From Alisma plantago-aquatica (Eukaryota; Streptophyta; Magnoliopsida; Alismatales; Alismataceae), in NCBI GenBank assembly GCA_963693085.1, contig OY856411.1, forward strand, positions 1,347,029,550 to 1,347,093,549: a stretch of 64,000 nucleotides of DNA, read 5' to 3'. Below, one piece after another: positions 23,587 through 36,004 of the stretch (positions are counted from its first letter, which is position 1; every line of letters starts with the position of its first letter). Position numbers and translations under genes: made by a program. The notes below the pieces were generated by a model that was not told the origin of the DNA, did no database searches, and saw only the letters and a list, made by a program, of their open reading frames with translations.

Positions 23587-26291
23587 AAACACATAGGCCT
23601 CTATATGTGTAAGGCATAACACATCTTACCCTAAAGCTTATATAGTCTTCTAGCATCTCACCTCTTCTTTAAGGACTACCTAAGCCACACAGATAGATGA
23701 TGAATAGTTAGTTTTCTCATATCCACATGTTATTCTTCTCTCATGACTATTAATCACATGATTTCTCGATTATGGGTAGTTTATGCATGGGAAAACTAAA
23801 GTTGATTTGAACTCATGAAGGTTGATCTAGATGATAATGCCATGATCTGATCTTGAATGAAAGACCCTATTTGATAAATGAAAGTACTCGTGAAAGCAAT
23901 GTGCATGTGTAAAGTTCATGCAAACTGAATGTTACCAATTGGATATAAGTGCATTCTATATTTGAGGTAAATCCTTGATGTTGGCGATATAAGCTAAAAC
24001 TTATGTTCTATACCCCATGTTTGATAGAGTCCCTATTGAAGTGACCTATGTTGTCCCTATTTTGATTGAACCTCAAACATATCTAAGCAAAACTCACCCT
24101 ATTAATATGTATAATGCCACATACTCAGATATAACCATGTCTTCTGGACCCTATATCATGATGTGAAGATTATTTACAACAGGAAAATCCCCAATTGACC
24201 ATTATTCCTCTTTGTAGGCTGAATTTGAATAACACGATGGACCTCGATCTCAATCTTGCACTATTATGCTCAAACTCTTAAGTTCCCTATTTTGACTTCT
24301 CAATTTCCATAATCTACCCTTACCTTGATCTTGAAAGGAAGGGAACGAAATTATGACTTTGATCTTGCAAAATCTTGAAGTATGGTTGCCCTATTATGAT
24401 CTTGTTGTTTGACCCATGACCTTGTGAAATATGATTTGATAGTTGATGCTCATCCTATTCAGATATGCTTGATAACCCATGACCAATAGAGATTAGTGTG
24501 TGAGGTTAGGGTGATAATTGACTTGTAACTCCCCTAATCGAGGTCACACCCCCTTTATGACTACCTCTAAATTGTCATCTTGTTGATTATTTAGAGCTTG
24601 GAAAGGAGACCCATACAACTTGTATTTTTTGACCTAAGTCCCTAACGGGTTAAGCCTATGATGATATTGATACTTGATATTGAATCTTGATTTAGTGATA
24701 ATCTTGAAATATGAAGTTGCTGGATATAGTTAGTGGTTAGGTTCCTAGAAATACCTAGGCCTATATCATTCATCAACCATGAATACCATGAGAATAAACA
24801 CGACTTTGATGCCATGAAATGTGGAATAATGCTTGAGATGTTGTTTGATTGTTGCTCGATTATTGTATATGGATGAATGATCACCCTAGAAGGGTAAGTT
24901 AATTGATCGGATAAATAATTAAGATAACCTTGAATAACACTAAATGTCTCGACAGTTAATTATACAAAGAGTGAAAGAATATATATTGATTATAATTCTC
25001 TAAAACCCAACTATGCCATCTCTAACAAATGTAAGGAAAAGTCACTGAGGAAGTGGCTGATAGTAGGTGACCAAGCCCAGGAGAAAAAGGTCGACAAGAG
25101 GTCAATCCCAGGAGGGAAGGCCAACATATAGACCAAGCCCAGGAGGGAAGGTCACCAAGAGGTCAAGCCTAGGAGGGAAGGCCAACATGAAGACCAAGCC
25201 CAGGAGGGAAGGTCGCTAATAGGTTAAGCCTAGGAGGGAAGACCAACATGAAGGCCAAGCCCAGGAGGGATGGTCACTAAGAGGTCAAGCCCAGGAGGGA
25301 AGGTCACTAAGAGGTCAAGCCCAGGAGGGAAGGCCAACATGAAGACCAAGCCCAGGAGGGAAGGTTTCCAAGAGGTCAAGCCCAGGAGGGAAGGCCAATG
25401 TGAAGACCAAGACCATGAGGGAAGGTCACCACGAGCCCAATGCTAGGACGTAAAGTAAATAAGGTGCATCCTATGATAGGGACAAAATCCAGGTTAAAGA
25501 TTTCCCCAAAAATAATTCGCTCAGATGTTGTTGGAGAAAACTCAAGAAAAATTGGAATAACACCTCAATAAAAACCCTAGGAAGGATATAGCCCGAAGTC
25601 ACACATAAGGTCTAAAATAGGAATCTAAACCCTAGCTTCCAACTGTTTGGACTTATGACCTTGAGGTCTAAATTTAACTCACGATATTGAATAGTGAAAT
25701 CTAGACACATGATTAACGAATGATCACCAATTTGGATCTTGAGATTACCCATGATATATGACTGATGACTTCCATGTTCTAAAATCTCAAAATTTGAAAT
25801 GATGATTATGTTGACTCGCTTGATGTATGACATAAGGGTGGGCTCCATGTGGACTGGGGTGGGACCTTCCATGATTTTGGGCATGGAATCACGATGTTGA
25901 AATATGATATTGGTCTTGAATTGTTGAAATGTAAAAATCTCAATCATAGACCCCACCTAGGCCAATGTAGAAGCGAGAAGGCTAAATTTTAGGAATGAAA
26001 TTCATGCCTTACTATTGAGCTTCATATGATTGACCTAAAATTTGATCTCTCCAAATTGGTGATTTATATGACACTCTCTCTGAAAGTGTGACTCATGTGA
26101 TTATACTCCCAATTTGATGATCTATGCGACTATGTGTTGGTTTTGATGCTCGATTGCTAAAATTGGAAATGAGGTTGATATTGTAAGTGGCAATGATGTC
26201 TTATGGGGATGTTATGAAGTTTTGATAATTAGTAGGTAATACAAATTTGATAATGGATGACTTGACTAAATTTTGGGGACAATTTCCTTTT
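23587..26291 (+). other. Non-coding interior of the 21.7-28.2 kb element
   Basis: No gag, protease, RT or integrase motif on either strand; the longest frames (about 115 codons at 25612-25956, minus) show no domain. Apart from the minisatellite it looks like unconstrained AT-rich sequence. Size and emptiness suggest a LARD-like element mobilised in trans. Confidence 0.65.
25068..25455. repeat. 30/31-bp minisatellite with alternating unit types
   Basis: About 13 imperfect units built around aagcccaggagggaagg. Units of one kind continue ccaacatgaagacc and units of the other tcaccaagaggtc. They mostly alternate, giving a higher-order period of about 61 bp, with one place (about 25261-25320) where the second kind occurs twice running. 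Edge units have decayed. Every frame contains stops. Confidence 0.92.
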
Positions 26292-26304
26292 AAGGTGGGG
26301 AGGA
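26292..26304 (+). other. Polypurine tract
   Basis: aaggtggggagga directly precedes the TGTGATAAC start of the 3' LTR; expected plus-strand primer. Confidence 0.85.
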
Positions 26305-28159
26305 TGTGATAACATTGAAATTTACACTTTGATTTTAACTCATATATATGACCTAGATCTTGTTCTTGAAGTGAATTTCATTTTGGTATGTGTATCTATG
26401 CACAATTGATCCATCTAGCTTGCGTGTATCAACTTGGTGATACTCAAATTGATAAAAATCAAGTATACTTTCATTTCACACCTTATTACTTTTCCCTAGA
26501 ATTTTGATCACATATTTGTAAACATTTGTTCCCTATTCTTGTTCTCATGTTGTAGATACCTCTCTCTCTCATTTCCAATGCACCAAATTTCACTCAATTC
26601 CGCGTTAAGATGAGGGAGTTATGCTTGTTCAAAAATCCAAGCTCAAACCTTAATTTACATCGTTTTATCTCAATTTCAGTCTTGGGCCGACACCCCTTTT
26701 TGGGCCTAGACCTGCGGCAGGCCCACGTGCCACTCCCCCTTCCCCTTTTACTTTTTTGTTCCCAATGGGCTATTGTGAACCATTTGATCATCGTACCATT
26801 GATCGCAGGCACATCTAACGGTTGGGAAGTTGTCCTCTTCCCCGAGTTTGACACTGCCCTAACAACATCTTTGCAACTGCTTTACGGTGATCAATCTCCA
26901 TGCTTTGCACCTCTTTTGGCCTATATTGCCACCTATTTTTCTCTATCTTGACCTCCCTATTGCTTTCTCCTTTCTTATTCTTCTCATCCACAACTCCAGA
27001 TCCCTCTTTCTCCCCCTCCATGGTGTTTCAGACCTCTAGTCTAGGAGCAACTTTGGCGAGCTCCCTCTCTTTCCTCAGCCATCCGTGCATCATGTCAAGC
27101 ATGGTGGTGAGTTTTTGAGTCCAAGGCACACCATCTTGGTTGCCTCTATTCACCTAAGGACCCCTCCTTTTCTCGACCCTCAACCCTCCCCGCCGCCAGC
27201 TACCATAGCAAGGAGCAGGTCTCACGCTAGTGATCCACACACAAGATAGAGATGCCCAACCACTATCAATCATGGACTGGGTCTCGCGACCATGAATGGG
27301 CGGTTGACAATCACCCCCAGCCTCCATGAGCGGTTAAAAGCGTTCAAGATTTGGATGAAAATATGATGTACCGCCTAGTGAGCTCTCAGCCCTTGGATTC
27401 AAATCCAAGGGTCCACATCGCCTGGAATAAGGATCTCTTGGTTGAGTCAATTGCCAAGATCTAGACAAGTTTGATATATATGGTCTTCAAAATCAATGGT
27501 TAAGTGTGCACTCTATTGTCAAGGTACATTCCTCTTGACCCTACTATGATATTGGCTTGCTTGTATGTATGCTCGTATGAATTCTTGGCTACTAACTTAC
27601 TTGGTTGAGGTATTGTTCGTATGATTATTACTTGCATGTTTGAGTATTCTACGTTGACATACCTTGAATATAATATACATGAATCCATTATGCAACCTAA
27701 TATTGACATAATGGATAAAGGAACCTAAAACATGCTTTGTATAAAATAATATTGTCAAGGGTTCTCACTTTAGTTCTTCTTACTTTATATGATGTTTCTT
27801 GCCAAACACCTTTTATTATACTCTTAAATCGTTTACATGCCTTTTCATAGTGTACTTAATGCTTTAGCATTAATATGTTTTGTTTATCAATTTTTTAGTT
27901 TCCAAATGAAGACCCTCTACACTCAAGACTCTAAGCTCTGAAATGTAATACAAATGGGTGTACTTGAATCTAGAAATGGTACATATCTATGAACTCCATG
28001 TTAGCATCTTGTTACCTCTTATTGTTGTTACTGCTTTTATAAATATATTGCCTGTCTGAAATATTTGAGCCATTCTATAGACGGACGCCCAAGTTCACTC
28101 TCCTTTGTCTATGTATCCATTGGGAGTGTGGACCTAGGGTAACAAACAATTTTGTGACA
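26305..28159 (+). repeat. 3' LTR of the 21.7-28.2 kb element
   Basis: 1855 bp, partner of 21709-23571, ending ttttgtgaca. Differences from the 5' LTR are scattered substitutions and small indels, indicating an old insertion. Confidence 0.88.
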
Positions 28160-28250
28160 ATGCCCCCCAACTCCTTGTAGATTAGTCTTTATGATGTAAT
28201 CCCCTCAAGATATTTTCCTCTTGGATATCGTAAGATATAACAAATACATG

Positions 28251-28255
28251 CTTAC
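28251..28255. repeat. Target-site duplication CTTAC (left)
   Basis: Identical to 31345-31349 on the far side of the solo LTR. Confidence 0.85.
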
Positions 28256-31200
28256 TGTTACAACCCCAATTTTTGGGTTCAAATGGTGGGAAATGCAATT
28301 TCCCCAATAAATATATGATTATGTATTTTGTATGAATTATGTGCCTTGAACGGATTCCTTTGATAAATATCCTTGTGTTTGATTTCTTGGGCCTTGTTGG
28401 CTATTGGGCCCAATAACGAGAAAAAGGAAATAAAAAGGAAAAAGAATCAATTAATAAAGGAATAACTAAGATAATGAGATAGGAAAGATATGGAAGCATA
28501 TAGAAGGCTAAGAATTATCCTTCAAAGAGGGATTTCATATCTTTATTATTTGTTGGGTTCCAAGGAGTCCAAGTTGCAAAGATAATAGGAGAATAAAGAG
28601 ATAAAATCAAATAAAACATTATTAAGAAGGAAAGTGGAGATAATGATGAAAATATAAGAAATATGTGGAAATAGGGATAATGGAATCATTATAAATGTGA
28701 TTTTGACTCCACATGGTTCCTTAGGATACAAGGAATCCAAATAAAAAGATAAAGGAATAGGAGAGAGAAAATATGGATGAAATATGCCTTAATAAGTGAT
28801 AACTTTCTTATAACGAAAAGTCTCTCATACTTTTGAGTTTGAGTCCCAAATTTGGTACACACATTTATTAAGTCATTGTGGACTTTCCCTTCAAATTTGG
28901 GACCAATCATATAAGCAGTTTAAAAGTTTTGATTTTTACAAAATTCCTTTAAAGTAAGAAGGGTAAATTAAATATTACAATTCGATTTTGATTCGTGTTC
29001 TTTTATGGGGGCTGACAACCATTGGCTCCGGATCCAACATTGGCTGCAATTCACCTAAAATTTGGAAAGGAGGAATAGACTCTTGGGATTTTGGGACTCT
29101 TTTCCTTGGTAATCGATGACCATGCACCAATGGGACCTCTCCCATTGCATTTAGAACACCTTCCTGAGTTGATAGATCCCGAGGTTGGATGGGTTTCGAA
29201 CACGATGTCGTGTTTCCCCAATACACATGGATGTCCTCGCCAGGTTTGATGTCTAGGCTATAAAAGGGGGACTGATGTCTTGCTCTGAGGGCATAGGAAT
29301 GACCACAAGACGCCGCATGATCTGTTTTAGTCTCCCCACATACTAATTCGTCGAGAAGCACCAGAATTACTCTAAAGGTTGTCCCTCCCTACCAACCATG
29401 GTGGCTCCACATGCTTGCTCACTTCACGCCACTAGATGGATAGCTAAGGCTGCCAACAAGTTCGACTTGAGCCAATGATGGTGGTGGCATCTTTGCTTTG
29501 GCCTCCAATGCATTGAAACCTGGAGTGAACTATTGTGTTGACTCGTCGAGAGCTCTATCTAGCGAGTAGGAGAGGAGCGGGAGGAAGGAGAAGACACATA
29601 TTCAAATGACCAATCTACCCTTGGAGTGCAAGGCCAAAACCCGCAAGGAGTGAGGGTAAGAAGGACTTTGTGGACCAGACTGAGAGGCTCACACATTTGG
29701 AAAAGAAGAGCAGGCCACTCTACTGAGGTGGCGACACTCCATTGGCCCTAAAAGGTATATTCTTTACAAAATCATAACTAATTACCCGTAATTCCAATGA
29801 TTGCAAGTCTTATATGAAAATTTATCAGGAGAATGCAAGGAAGCCAAAAAAAAATGATGTTAAAGCCTAATTATGTTCCTAATTCCAAAAATGCTATTAG
29901 TTGATCATGATATGCTTTAAACTTAGGTTAAAAACCCTAATGATGATTAGAGATCAGATTTAAGGTTCTTAATGGGTTAATTCCAGTAAAAATAACCTAC
30001 TGAGAAATAAAGTGATATTTGGATTTTATAATAGATAATAATTGGCTTGTTTTTGGGTTTAATCCATGAATCTATGATAATGCTTATAGAAACCCTAATC
30101 TAGGGTAAAAAGGGTGATTAACATGATTAATTTGAGATTCTTTGGAGTAATGTTGTTGTGAGTCAAACCTAAGCCTGTTAGGAAGTAATTAACAAGCTAG
30201 TTAGGGTTTGAGATGAGATTTTTTGTTTTAGGGTTTATGGAGTCAATAATGAAGATGAACCCTAATGAAACCCTAAAAAGAAGTAGGAAACCCTAGGAAG
30301 CGAGTTCAAAAGAATAGAATCTGAGAAAGAGAATGGTAATTAGATTACATGTACTTTTCAGGGTTCTTTCTTGCATGTGTGGATTGAACTACTTGCCTGG
30401 ATACTTTCTTGCTTGGATTACTATTAGCTTGTTGATTCGGTTGGACATGTATGTGGTTACACTTATGGTTAAATCACTTTAGTTTCCCGGCAATTTATGT
30501 GGTTTTGTCGGTTGCTTGAAATTAACTGCTTGGTTAACATTTATTTCATGCAAGTATAAAGTGACTATGGATATCACCATAATTATACGTGCATGACTAA
30601 CTCAGATCCCGATCCTCCTATGTAGCTTTGTTAATGATGAGAAAGATGACCTAGTACATGGTCTACCAGTGAGGTAGAATAATCAGGTTATCGGATGACC
30701 TAGTGCATGGTCTACCCGTGAGGTAGGATCATCATGTTATCACAAGTCGATGTGTTGGTCTACCCTTGGGTAGGACCATACGACTCCACGACCCTATGTA
30801 TTGATCTACCTATAAGGTACGATCATGGGGGTTAGTTGAGATCTACCATTTGAGAGGTAGTATCCATGTCCACTGTAGGGACAACATAGAGGTTAGGGTA
30901 TGTAAGGATTGAGTAGTCATGTTTAAAATGTAAAGTTTGTTTTGTTAAATAATAATTGCTTGTAATATATTGTTATAATTAAATGCACGATTATTGGTTC
31001 CCCCACATACCAATATAATTCGTTATACTGACTGCCATTTTGTTTGTTGGCATTTTAGGATTATCAAGAAAATGGATATTCCTATAAAGTGACAATGATG
31101 GAATAAAGCTTAATAAAGATTGGAAGATTTTAGATAGATAGATGTTATATGGGGTAAAGTCCCTCAGCTCCTATATTTTGCAAGGTATGAGAAAAGAATT

Positions 31201-31344
31201 TTTTTATTCCATTTAAAGCTTAGTTGTTGTAGAATTTATTAATTATTATTGATTATTTGCGAAACCACTGATCATGTTTTGGGATAACGCCTCTAACCTC
31301 TTGGTCTCCCTTAATTGGGATTACTGAGAAGCGGGGTCATTACA
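28256..31344 (+). mobile_element. Solo LTR, 3.1 kb
   Basis: Begins tgttacaaccccaattttt, ends gcggggtcattaca, and is flanked by perfect CTTAC duplications. No primer site, polypurine tract, gag or pol was seen inside, which fits a solo LTR left by recombination between the two LTRs of a full element. The termini resemble those of plant Ty3/gypsy LTRs; plus orientation is inferred from the ends only. A 128-codon minus-strand frame at 28975-29361 shows no domain and is not called. Confidence 0.82.
30645..30836. repeat. Degenerate tandem repeat (about 4 units of 45-50 bp) with small hairpins
   Basis: Four units each contain ggtctacc or gatctacc, then a short loop, then ggtag or ggtac: tctaccagtgaggtagaa, tctacccgtgaggtagga, tctacccttgggtagga, tctacctataaggtacga. 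Each can fold into a short stem. They lie in the 3' part of the solo LTR. Confidence 0.8.
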
Positions 31345-31349
31345 CTTAC
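31345..31349. repeat. Target-site duplication CTTAC (right)
   Basis: Identical to 28251-28255. Confidence 0.85.
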
Positions 31350-33107
31350 CCTTCCAAACCAGACAGTGGGGAAGGTTCATGGAGTCTAGGACATCTAGAC
31401 AATTAAGACTACACTATATTCTTATGATATTAAGAGTATTACTAGTATTATAGAACATCAATGTGTCACAATGTGATTCATGTGAAGCATCATTTGGTAA
31501 ATTATTAGAGTCCTACACTATCTAAACAACATAGGCACTCTACCATTATATGTGGTTTTACTACAAGATGTAAGTAATCAAATACTAGTTTGCTTGATCG
31601 ATTTCCTACAATTTTTTATCAAAAACCATATTCATTTCCATGATTCATTAAGTTCCCTTCCATATTGCCATTTATGCACATTTTCACCAATTTCCATTAT
31701 TTTAACAAAATTATAACCACAATCATGTGATCAAAGTAACTATAGAGACACTTAGAATATGTACTCAGTTTCATATGAATATAACCATTCATACCAATAA
31801 AATTTGGAGTATGAACAATATGCATTCTTTTATATCCAAATTTGTGAGAGTGCATGAATTAGGGCATAGATAGGTGTCGTATATAATGGGTTATATATGT
31901 TATTACTTACTCACCTTTATGTAAGAAGTAGGAGTATAAGTCATTCTCTTCTACTAGGTTTCAACAAGTACTACACAGTCCACCATATTTCTGGTTAGAT
32001 TATAGTTTTAGGTCTCCAAACTAACCTGAAAAGAATATTAAAGATAGAAAGAAGAAGAAATATGATATTCTTTCTCATCAGCATAGGGTTGAGGAGAGAG
32101 GAAAGGAAAAGTGAAGTAGAAAAATAAAATAAAATAAAAGTTATTCCCACTCCAAAGAAATTTCCTTTAGTTAAAATCTTCAATATTAGTTTCAATCCCA
32201 CCTTGATTATCATCCTAGGGTAAAAATAATGGGATAGGAGTATAAATGGTGAAGAAAGAGCTATTGGAATTCTACATTCAGAAGGAATCAAATATATAAA
32301 TGTATATATATATATACCTCCTTATATTATTTGATTTCATAATTTTTATTCTGTTACTGATACAAGTCACCTAACCTTCTAAGAAGTCAATCTAACTACT
32401 AGGGTCAATGGGTTCAAGTTGATCGAGGCTGACATTGGAGCTATAGTTTTAATATTTTTTTTAATAATCTAGAGCATGCTACATACTTATTCATCTAGCT
32501 ATATAATATATACCTCTGTACCTCTATTTTTTGTGTGGAGTAGATAGACATATGTATATGGATAGGAATATATATGGTTATTTATATGGTTAACTGGTTA
32601 ATGGTTATGGTAAAAAAATTACTACAAGTCAGTCTAACTTGTGGGAATCCACCCTAACCTTTGGACCTGACTATCCAACATGTTAGCCAATTTTTTAGTG
32701 CTTTGATTGAAGTAGTCACTTTGACCTCAAAGGTCGTTTGGCCATTGTAGAACCTGACCAAATTCTAACCTCGACTCTACACAGTCATGCCTAGACATCC
32801 AAAACACAATGGTATCCCTAAACCCTTCTTTGATCCCCACCACATATATATATATATATATATATATCTTCCTAAACCAGATTAAAGAGTGATTTTCATG
32901 TTCTTTAATTTATAGATATCACATAAACTTAATGTTCTTAACTCCTATACTTCATTCATGTTTATTTGTAAAACAAGCTACACATATAATCATTTAGCAT
33001 TCTATCATCATGTACATCATTCGTCACACACCTTATGGTTTATGATTCACAATATCTATAAAAGATTTGTTTTCACTAGGTTAGGGTTTCTATTTACTTC
33101 ACACATA
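31350..33107. other. AT-rich spacer, no gene recognised
   Basis: No coding or transposon motif found. Contains short TA runs near 32302-32316 and 32843-32867. The open frame at 31995-32291 is low-complexity and hydrophobic with no domain. Confidence 0.6.
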
Positions 33108-33112
33108 GCTTC
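33108..33112. repeat. Probable target-site duplication GCTTC (left)
   Basis: Matches GGTTC at 45683-45687 at four of five bases; consistent with a 5-bp copia target duplication with one later change. Confidence 0.6.
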
Positions 33113-33647
33113 TGTTGGGTTTTACGTGGTTGGAGTAGGCAGCAGAAACAAAAATTTAACTTGACCATAAACCCATAACCAGCAGATCACATCAACATCT
33201 ATGTAATGGGAAGGATGGTTTTAGCGAGATATACCTGGTCCTGAGGCTTGTTTAGTGACAATGCCTCAGAATAAGTGCGGTCTTCAACCACCTGTCTTCG
33301 ACGACGTCTGTGCAGCTCCTCGTCTTGACCTGGACTGCGGTTGACTATAATCCTCCTAAGTAGCAGAAGTCTCCCACCTCTATAGATAGTCCACACAGAC
33401 TACCAAGAACTCTAGTCATCCTAAAGAATGGACTAGAAGGAGTTGTCCCCTTCTGTTGGTGTACTAGTCACCAACACACTCTCCCACGACCAGTTGCTAT
33501 TCTACAATTGTCTTTCCCTCGATGTTCATCCCTGGACGGGTAGAACTTGCTTGGTCTCTCTCAGTTACCACAACTAAAGAGGACAACAACTTTGCAGAGC
33601 AACTGATGTTATGAGTTGTGTGTCTAGAGAATCTCCCTATACCCCTC

Positions 33648-33655
33648 TATTTATA
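33648..33655 (-). promoter_or_regulatory. LTR TATA box (TATAAATA)
   Basis: TATAAATA on the minus strand, repeated at the equivalent place in the other LTR (40776-40783). The position inside the LTR fits the U3 promoter. Confidence 0.6.
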
Positions 33656-33735
33656 GTAGAGGGCAAGGTCAGGGTTCCCAGTCTGTGCAGGAGAAGAAGG
33701 ATCTAAAATTTCCATGAACAATATACACCATGGTA

Positions 33736-34085
33736 GGCGAACCGGCTGTTTCATATCTAAACCAGTCATTTGGGAGTGTGAGTCGATCGGTTCACTAGTG
33801 AACCAGTCAGTTGGGAGTGTGAGCTGATCGGTTCACCCAGTGAACTGATCATTTCATTTCCCGAACCTACCTATAATTGACTTTCCTTATTTGTTTCTAA
33901 TTAACGCAAATATTAATTCTCGTCCCAATCGAATTGAATAAGTGAAACGAAAAACTTTTCTCACAAATGGGGAAAACCCAACACTGCTCGTTTGGTCCAA
34001 GTGAACCAATCGGTTCACCAGAGTGAACTGGTTGTCTCACTAACCATGAGCCGATCGGTTCACCCATTGAACCGGTCAGTTGGTG
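33736..34085. repeat. Cluster of GGTTCAC/GTGAACC inverted repeats in copia U3
   Basis: Around ten short copies of a motif built from gaaccgatcggttcac-type half-palindromes, several in the form gtgagccgatcggttcac and gtgaaccggtcagttggg. The same cluster is at 40860-41200 in the 5' LTR. It lies upstream (minus strand) of the TATA box, so an enhancer-like or structural role is possible but unproven. Confidence 0.75.
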
Positions 34086-35270
34086 ATCCATATTGTGCAG
34101 AACACAGTCAATTCAGTTCTTAATCAATCTGACACTCTAATCAGTTGGTTCAACACTTGAACTTGATGATTGAGAGTCAAGTCTATTGATTGAATGTTTG
34201 ATTGAGTACCTAAACACTTTAGTAATCAATCCAAACATCATTCATGGATAAACTCCTCTTCCAAGTTAATCCTATGTGTGTGACCCTATAGGTCCCATTT
34301 CACGTTGGCAGTGAATGTCCATAACTGGCTTATGACATCACAAGCAAAGAGCGGTACCTAGTCGCACATCAGTGCTACCCAAGTGAAAAGGAAAGTTGGA
34401 GAACAACTTTCAATCCTATAGTTTGTGATTGGTGTTCCAGTGAATGTATAATATCTTTGTCTCTAATATCCTGAATGAACTCAAGGCATGGAGTAGTCAT
34501 CCTTTCAATGTTCATTCATGTTTCTTGAACTAGAGTAGACTATCTAAGATATGTGTGACAACAATATCATATATTGATTCACATGTGCATGCACATGCCT
34601 TTCTTAGTCTCTCTTATGAAGTGGCATGGACATCATACTCCCTTAGGAGGGACAAATCCCATATCTATCAGTTACAGTCTATCTCATGCGTCAAAAGCAC
34701 CCAATCATCACTGCTATAGCAACCCATGTTTGAAGACTGTGTTTGATGATGTCAAAGTGTACCCAATCACATTCGACGAGTGCAATGATTTGAGGTTAAG
34801 AATCACAAACACCACCATCACTATGAGAGATGATTCTGACTACCATGTCATAGTTCCATGTATCACTCTCACAGTGGGTCTGTCTGATATACTGTTCCCC
34901 AACATGTATTTGTGTGCTTGGTTTGATATCATATATCATTACTAATGAGACACTGTCATCAACCAACACACACTCTAGTCTTGATGTGTCATTGTTGTCT
35001 ATCAACATTCCACAATGACATCTGACTAGGGACATAACAAGAATGTACATACTCTTAGCATCCGTACAATCACATTGTTCAGTCCTCAACCTGAAGACAT
35101 ACATCATTGAGTATTGTCATTCTTTAGACATTCATTCTGCTCCATCATATATCTCATAATTGATTGAGCTAGAATAAATTGGAAGCTTACCTTTGATAAT
35201 TATCAAATCAATCATGACATATGCCAATCCAATCATCATATGATTGGCTCTCTGGGCATACATACCAACA

Positions 35271-35285
35271 GACTCCCACTTGCAC
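35271..35285 (-). other. Polypurine tract (copia)
   Basis: Minus strand gtgcaagtgggagtc directly before the 3' LTR start; typical copia plus-strand primer. Confidence 0.8.
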
Positions 35286-35950
35286 TTACGGACAATCACC
35301 TTTGAATCATATTCTTATGATCTCTATACATGTCCTACATGTTTCTATTACGCTAGTGCTAATCCAGTGAGTTAGCAACACTTTGCTTTAGTCAGTATAT
35401 TGCATGTTTCACATCTCCTTGTTGTATGACATTTCATATGAGATGAAGTTGTCGTAATATGCTATCTAATATTCCTTGCCTAACAATTAGCTCCATAGTT
35501 TGACTTAATATATCTACTTTGTCATCAATGGTTGGAATATCTATAAGTTCATATGTATGAACTTCTAGATCCATATAGTATCCTCTGTTGTTCATAACAT
35601 AAGGATACTCGACATTCCTTTTAGAATTAAATAGTCTTTTAATTTTACTCAGAACATTTCCATTTAATAACTCTTGTTCACTTTACAATTGAATATAACT
35701 TTTATATTTTGCGATCATTTTTCTGTCATTTTGGAAGCTTGCATCAGTGTAACTAATTTACACTCAACTCTTCCTTTTATTACCATAGAATTAATACTTT
35801 AATACTTCATAAGTACTTAAATGAGTTCTTTATGCTATTCCAATGACTCTCACTAGAAGTAGACAAACATCCACTCATCATGTCCATAACATACGAGATA
35901 ACTGGATGTGCATATCATATTGTCATGTCCAATACATACAAGATGATGAA

Positions 35951-36004
<54 letters not shown>

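Larger units (their letters stand above)
21709..28159 (+). mobile_element. Non-autonomous LTR retrotransposon with 1.86-kb LTRs and an internal minisatellite
   Basis: LTRs at 21709-23571 and 26305-28159 are colinear; both start TGTGATAAC and end TGTGACA. A tRNA-Met primer site (tggtatcacagcc, 23574-23586) lies 2 bp after the first LTR. A polypurine tract (aaggtggggagga, 26292-26304) abuts the second. The 2.7-kb interior encodes no recognisable gag or pol and holds a 30/31-bp repeat array. The signals resemble Ty3/gypsy-type elements, but without coding the superfamily is an inference. Flanking 5-mers gtggc and atgcc match at only 3 of 5 positions. Confidence 0.82.
33113..35270 (-). repeat. 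Copia 3' LTR
   Basis: 2158 bp, uninterrupted, colinear with 40240-41362 plus 44659-45682. It is the natural pre-insertion reference for the solo LTR at 41363. A minus-strand TATAAATA is at 33648-33655 with a conserved surround (cccctctat...gtagaggg). Confidence 0.88.

Noticed and set aside
25068..25455. Regular 30-bp repeats resembling a CRISPR array
   Set aside because: Units are head-to-tail without unique spacers, variation lies within the units, and the context is a plant retroelement interior.
28975..29361. 128-codon minus-strand frame inside the solo LTR
   Set aside because: No recognisable domain, no second copy to test conservation, and it lies wholly inside an LTR.
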